DNA of 35,116 nucleotides from Dimorphilus gyrociliatus (lineage: Eukaryota > Annelida > Polychaeta > Dinophilidae): NCBI GenBank assembly GCA_904063045.1, contig CAJFCJ010000118.1:1-35116 (forward strand), written 5' to 3'. Shown piece after piece: positions 30,750-35,116 of the stretch. The translations under genes were made by a program, and so were the position numbers. The notes below the pieces were generated by a model. The model searched no databases and was not told where the DNA came from. It saw only the letters and a list, made by a program, of their open reading frames with translations. Each line of letters starts with the position of its first letter. Position 1 is the stretch's first letter.

Positions 30750-31989
30750 AAGTATCACGTGACAATGTTTTACTCACTAAGTGTTGTGGCATTTAATTGA
30801 AACATATTAGTATTTCATTAATAAAAACTATAGCCTACAAAACTAGTTTTATGCAAGAACATCCCGTGCTTGTATCATGGCTACCATCAAAGATGAAACT
30901 TTGCAGAGAAGTATAAACTGATAAAAAAATTTATTTTCTGATAACCATAGAAAATTCTCTACTTTTCTAGATTAAAATATTGAATTTGAGAGGATTTTTG
31001 AACAAGTTTCCACTATCAATACAAATATTTTCAGTTATTTTACAATCACAAAAACAAATTCTCCTTAAAGTGAGATTGACAAATACTTGAAAATCTATTA
31101 AGCAAAAATTCATGATTTGACTTTCCTGATATTGTCATTGTTGTTAAGCCGCCATTTACATTTGCAGTAGACCATTTAAATAGGCCTTGTTGAATCCAAG
31201 ACTTTTTCGATACAGTAATGTTTTATTTATCCTCTTTAGTGATAAAGGATTGAAATAGTCAGCACAATTATTTTCTGCTTTTGGACTATTTATTCTAAAT
31301 GTATCAAATGGATAGGAAGTCATTAAAGAACCAATTGACTTTCATATAGCAAATATTATTTAGACAAGTTCATGTTTTTATATCAAGCTATTGGCAGTAT
31401 ACCCATATTTCACAACTGTAATGTTTACATATTTCTTTTTAAAACATTTCAACTCATTTCTACAGTATTCATTCTAAAACCATTTAATCTTCTCTAATCT
31501 TATATAAAAAATGGTTCAGACTGAGTTTAGATTAGGATAAAACCACATAAGCACATTCGAAAATATTTATAAAGGCCTATAAAAATTTGAATTTCAAAAG
31601 ATAGTTTACCACAAACCTATATCTAAAACAAAATAAGTCCACATTCTTACACATTAACTTTTAACATATCCATGGAAAATTATGGAGATTTTTGCTGAAC
31701 ATGAAATTCTGATTCAAATCTGAGAATGTGTAATCTACTCTTTATGATGTCTATATGCCCTTAACACTGCATGGAAAATTTAGTCATAATTGAACAACAA
31801 ACTTTATTGCTTTCAAAAAATATGTACCCTTCAGAGGTTCTATTAAAAAATGAAAAAGGTTATTTTGAAGATAGAATTTTAAGTAAGACAAGGTTTAGGT
31901 CAGATATTAAAACAATTTTACCAGTTTACACTATTCGTTAGGAATATTAAGCAATAGAAAATTAGAGCAAGAGATTGGTTATGGTACAT
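30750..31989. other. Intergenic, no gene recognised
   Basis: About 1.2 kb of AT-rich spacer between the converging lectin and ITIH-like genes. No open frame with splice structure, repeat or RNA signal was seen. Confidence 0.5.
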
Positions 31990-33497
31990 TCACAAAATTG
32001 GGTATGCACTTTTTTTTTGCATAGTTTTGTTTAGATACTTTGATATTTTGAGGGGTTTTAAAATATCATCAACATTAATCAGCCAACAATCTTCTTTGTT
32101 TCTTTCCACTTTTTCCCCCTTTATTAACTTGTTGTCAATGTCGATTGAAATGAACTTTGATCCAATTTTACCATCTCACTGAACTTCTGGATAAAATTTG
32201 TATCTCTTTTTCCCAATATCACCAATCAGTCCATTCATTTCTTGATAATCTTCAGTTGATAGTTTAAAGCTTACATCCAAATGAATTTCTGATGTATAGA
32301 TTTCTGAATTTGAATTGTTTTTCCATGATGTACTAAAGACGTATACCAAAATCAAATGTTATATCATCTCTAAGCTGTCCATAAATTTGAATACCACTTG
32401 AACTAAAACCACTAATATGTAAATAATCTCCAGGCGAGCCTATCATAACATATAGATTTTTTTAATAGACTTGAATAGTCCAAAACAACTTGTTTGAAAT
32501 GGGGATCCCCTGATGCAGAAGGCCATGGATCACTATTAGGAGCAAAATAAATTGGAATATCAACACTGAATATAAGAGTGTTGTCCAATTTTTCACAACT
32601 TAATCCCATCAGTATTGACTTTGTGGAACCAACTTTTGTAGCTACAACAGTATCATCATCATAACCAGAGAAAGTGTATTCAGATTTATCTAAACTTGCT
32701 TTATCAGGATTGGGGATGGAATAACTAAAAAAACACAAAATGCCTAAATTAACACTCTTGTTTCACTATATCATGGTATTATTTATGGAAAAAGTGATCA
32801 TTTTCAAAATAAATAAAAGTCATGCTGACTTACAATTGAGTTTATCTGAAGTTTGAACACCTAAAACAACTTTTCCTGATGATGCTTTGATAGTTGAAAT
32901 TTCCATTTCAGCACTTTGATATAGAGGAAAATCAGTAAAATCTAAGTCAGAAATTGAAGACAAAGTTTATATTAATAATTTTTGAGGGAGTAACATTCTT
33001 CATACCATTTTCTGTAAACATTATATATTTAATGTTGAAAGAAATTGAAGACATTTCATCAGCACATGTGAAACTCTGAGAAATCAATGTCTTTTCTGTT
33101 AATATTTCAAAATGCTTAGATGGGATACTGAGAAGGTTATAAGACTCAGTGATGTTTATAGATCCTCTAAAAAGCTCAATCCCATCAGGTTTTGTTACTT
33201 TGAATCTGAAAAAACATTTAATGAAATATCTAAAACCATTTTAAACTGAAAAACTTAATAGTAAATTCACTAACTCACAAGTAGGGGAGCCTGAATCTTT
33301 AGTTAGAACAACACTGGTTCCATCTTTTTTCAAATTTATAATCTCAAACTTTACCAAAAATTGAAAGGCACATAAATTAGCTGTAAAAAATGAGCAAAAC
33401 ATTAAGCAAAATGTTATTAAAATTATTATTTACAAACAAGAAAAGAGGCTAAGAAATCCTAATGCAAAAGCAGAACAATTTAGTTTGGTCTTCATTT
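31990..33497 (-). pseudogene. Secreted ITIH-C-terminal-like protein, decayed
   Basis: Exon 1 (33434-33497) gives a signal peptide (MKTKLNCSAFALGFLSLF). Exons at about 33295-33380, 33010-33207, 32835-32940 and 32480-32726 give a Ser/Thr-rich ectodomain of unknown fold, ending SASGDPHF, the hallmark that opens vWD and ITIH C-terminal regions. Beyond it, IGSPGDYLHIS, GIQIYGQLRDD, MNGLIGDIGKKRYKFYPEV and GEKVERNKEDCWLINVDD follow the ITIH C-terminal domain in order. ITIH proteins attach to hyaluronan in the matrix. The usual VIT and vWA domains are absent. Breaks: a frame change in the A-run at about 32459-32465, one near 32335-32355, TGA at 32176-32178, and an exon 2/3 phase conflict. Stop at 31990-31992. 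Confidence 0.6.
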
Positions 33498-33546
33498 TTT
33501 TAATTTTGGATTTCTTTTTGTACTGAGACACCAGAATATATATATA

Positions 33547-33554
33547 TTTATATA
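33547..33554 (-). promoter_or_regulatory. Possible TATA box of the ITIH-like gene
   Basis: TATATAAA on the minus strand, 50-57 bases before the ATG at 33495-33497, inside a longer TA-rich run. The position parallels the MAM gene promoter. Confidence 0.4.
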
Positions 33555-33559
33555 TATTT

Positions 33560-34436
33560 GTAAACATAGACAACCTCTTGTTAAAAAAATACTTCTTTTC
33601 AACTAGGTTGGGTCTATTTTTTAATAAAAGAAAAATCTTTTGAAAAATTTTTAATTTAAACTGTCAGATTGTCATTTGTCAAGATCATTCAAAACTATAC
33701 CACACACACTTTTGGATAATTTTTTTTTCTTGTTTTCTATAACTTAAAAATTTGATATCTTTTACTCCTTTCTTTTTATTCTTACTGAGTAGTTTCAGTT
33801 TCTAATATTTTTATATTAATTCAATATTTAGCATTTGTCAGTTACATGCCTTAATTGTTCTATAAAAATTATGCAAGAGAACTCTCTTATTAATACCTTA
33901 TTGTAAAAATCTTCAACCATAAATCAAACATTTTGTATTGATAGAACAGACAATGCTGACACTATACATGACTACAAAGAAGTCTTCATGTTGAAGTTTT
34001 AAATGAAATTTGATTGGCTTGTGCAATTTGTTCACATTTAATATATTAAAATAACAAACTTTACCAGTTTTAATAAAACAAAAGAAGATATTTGATAGAT
34101 ATTTATAAACACTTGATTAGCTATTTCATAATTGATATTCCCTTCTCTTTCTTTGTGTCAATCTGTTTAGTTTCAATTAACTGTGGGTGTCTGTCAGAAT
34201 AACTTCTTTTAATTGATAATAATAATGATTAATACATAGAAACTAATATCCTTTATGAAAAATTATCAAAAAATTGTTTTTCTTTTATAAAATCCAGTTT
34301 AAGTAATTATACTTCAAAAAAGGGTTAGTTAGTTAAAAATGAGTCACTATCCAATTAAGCAAATATTTTTAGGTTCAGTGTCCAAAACATCCGGAAAAAG
34401 TTTCAATTGTATCATACTTTTGAAGATTTTCCCAGA
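33560..34436. other. Intergenic, no gene recognised
   Basis: AT-rich spacer with poly-T runs. No coding or RNA signal was recognised. Confidence 0.5.
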
Positions 34437-34713
34437 TGTGGCAGACCAGTCAAATTAAGTGAGTGAGATAAGAGAACAATATGCCTTATATCAAGCAGAT
34501 TCTGGGGAGCAAAAAAATTTTGTCAGCTTCTAAACTAGCATTAGGTATATCTCTATCAATATGTAAGAATGTTTTAAGGAAACATAACTTAAGAGGCTAT
34601 GTGGCAGCAAAAATAAACCCCTATTAAAAAAAAGACACTTGTCAAAATGTAAAAGACTCCTCTCTTGGACCACAGATCAAAATAATAGAATTGTGTTTTT
34701 GAATGGGGTCGAC
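34437..34713 (+). pseudogene. Tc1/mariner-like transposase N-terminal relic
   Basis: Fragments in two or three frames follow the Tc1-like order: CGRPVKLSE, stop, DKRTI (helix-turn-helix with GRP hinge), then CKNVLRKHNLRGYVAAKINP (second helix-turn-helix end and linker), then SWTTDQNNRIVFLNGVD. Stops and frame changes make it inactive. The catalytic core beyond this point was not made out with confidence. Confidence 0.55.
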
Positions 34714-35116
34714 AGAAAACGTTAGGAAGAAGAAGAAAGAAACTGGTTTGTATTTAGGAGAGTCTCCTCTAAAAAGTTAGGTACAGCCAAGGGCTTGGTT
34801 AGGACTTGGGGTTAGGGATTAGCACAATCAGTAAAGACTGTTTTTAAGGCAAACGGGTATTGTCAATTATTCAAAGTCAATGCTCCAATAGAAGATGAAT
34901 TGCCAAATACTCCAATTGACATATATATAAAATCTCTATTATGTGGTAAGCATTTTCAACAAATTCAATGACAGCTTTCATGTATATTTTTTGTAATAAA
35001 AACAAATAACAGGGTTAGCTGAATTGAAAAGTAAGATTTCATAAAACTCTCCTCCTCTCTCTGTAAAATTTAAATCTCTTCCAGCTAAAGTCTATCATCA
35101 TATTCAGGGAAAAGAT
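34714..35116. other. Right edge, no gene resolved
   Basis: Short open pieces (for example KANGYCQLFKVNAPIEDEL at about 34840-34900) may belong to the Tc1-like relic or to an exon of a neighbouring gene. A CT-rich tract lies at about 35048-35063. The window ends here. Confidence 0.35.

Noticed and set aside
11227-33497. A variant genetic code to explain in-frame TGA, TAG and TAA
   Set aside because: All three stops occur, each at unrelated residues, and frame changes accompany them. Gag-Pol and the open pieces of other genes use the standard code.
13013-33497. Frame breaks as long-read sequencing errors
   Set aside because: Possible for single homopolymer indels, but the retrotransposon frame stays open for 1,776 codons and some lesions are substitutions or a 4-bp duplication. 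Read data would be needed to settle each case.

Overview
The window is animal (metazoan) nuclear DNA. It is AT-rich, and its genes are split by short GT-AG introns (mostly about 45-220 bases). The domains read from it are animal extracellular types: MAM, PAN/apple, thrombospondin type 1, peritrophin-type chitin binding, fucolectin/F5-8C-like lectin, ITIH C-terminal, and an LDLa-LRR seven-helix receptor. There are no bacterial operons or ribosome-binding sites. The short introns suggest a compact invertebrate genome; the phylum cannot be fixed from this sequence.

Layout. 1-7160 is most of a Ty3/Gypsy LTR retrotransposon on the minus strand. It has a 5' LTR, a serine-tRNA-like primer binding site, one very long Gag-Pol frame, and a broken env-like tail that runs off the left edge. 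7161-8610 is intergenic. 8611-11264 is a decayed FLYWCH-type Mutator-like element (MULE) with terminal inverted repeats (TIRs) over 400 bp long. The right TIR carries a TATA box and a start-codon exon that splices in frame into the pseudogene of a secreted chitin-binding/TSP1 protein (11227-12650). 13013-17522 (minus) is a secreted multi-MAM protein ending in a serine-protease homologue without a catalytic triad. 17667-19265 is three tandem 533-bp units. 19581-20759 (minus) is a secreted PAN/apple gene. 21103-21290 is a Tc1-like relic. 22316-24836 is a second, nearly intact FLYWCH MULE with a 9-bp target duplication and TIRs built of short repeats. 25505-27380 (minus) is a decayed LGR-type receptor. 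28521-30749 (plus) is an almost intact secreted four-module lectin gene. 31990-33497 (minus) is a broken ITIH-C gene. 34437-34713 is another Tc1-like relic.

How it fits together. Apart from the mobile elements, every recognisable gene encodes a secreted or cell-surface protein, and most carry stops or frame breaks. The retrotransposon Gag-Pol frame of 1,776 codons is unbroken, so general base-calling error is a poor explanation. This looks like a mobile-element-rich region where extracellular-protein genes are duplicating and decaying. The most unusual items are the Gypsy polyprotein with two retropepsin-like domains and an excised RNase H, and the MULE TIR that contains a host-type promoter and first exon. 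No RNA genes or CRISPR arrays were recognised.
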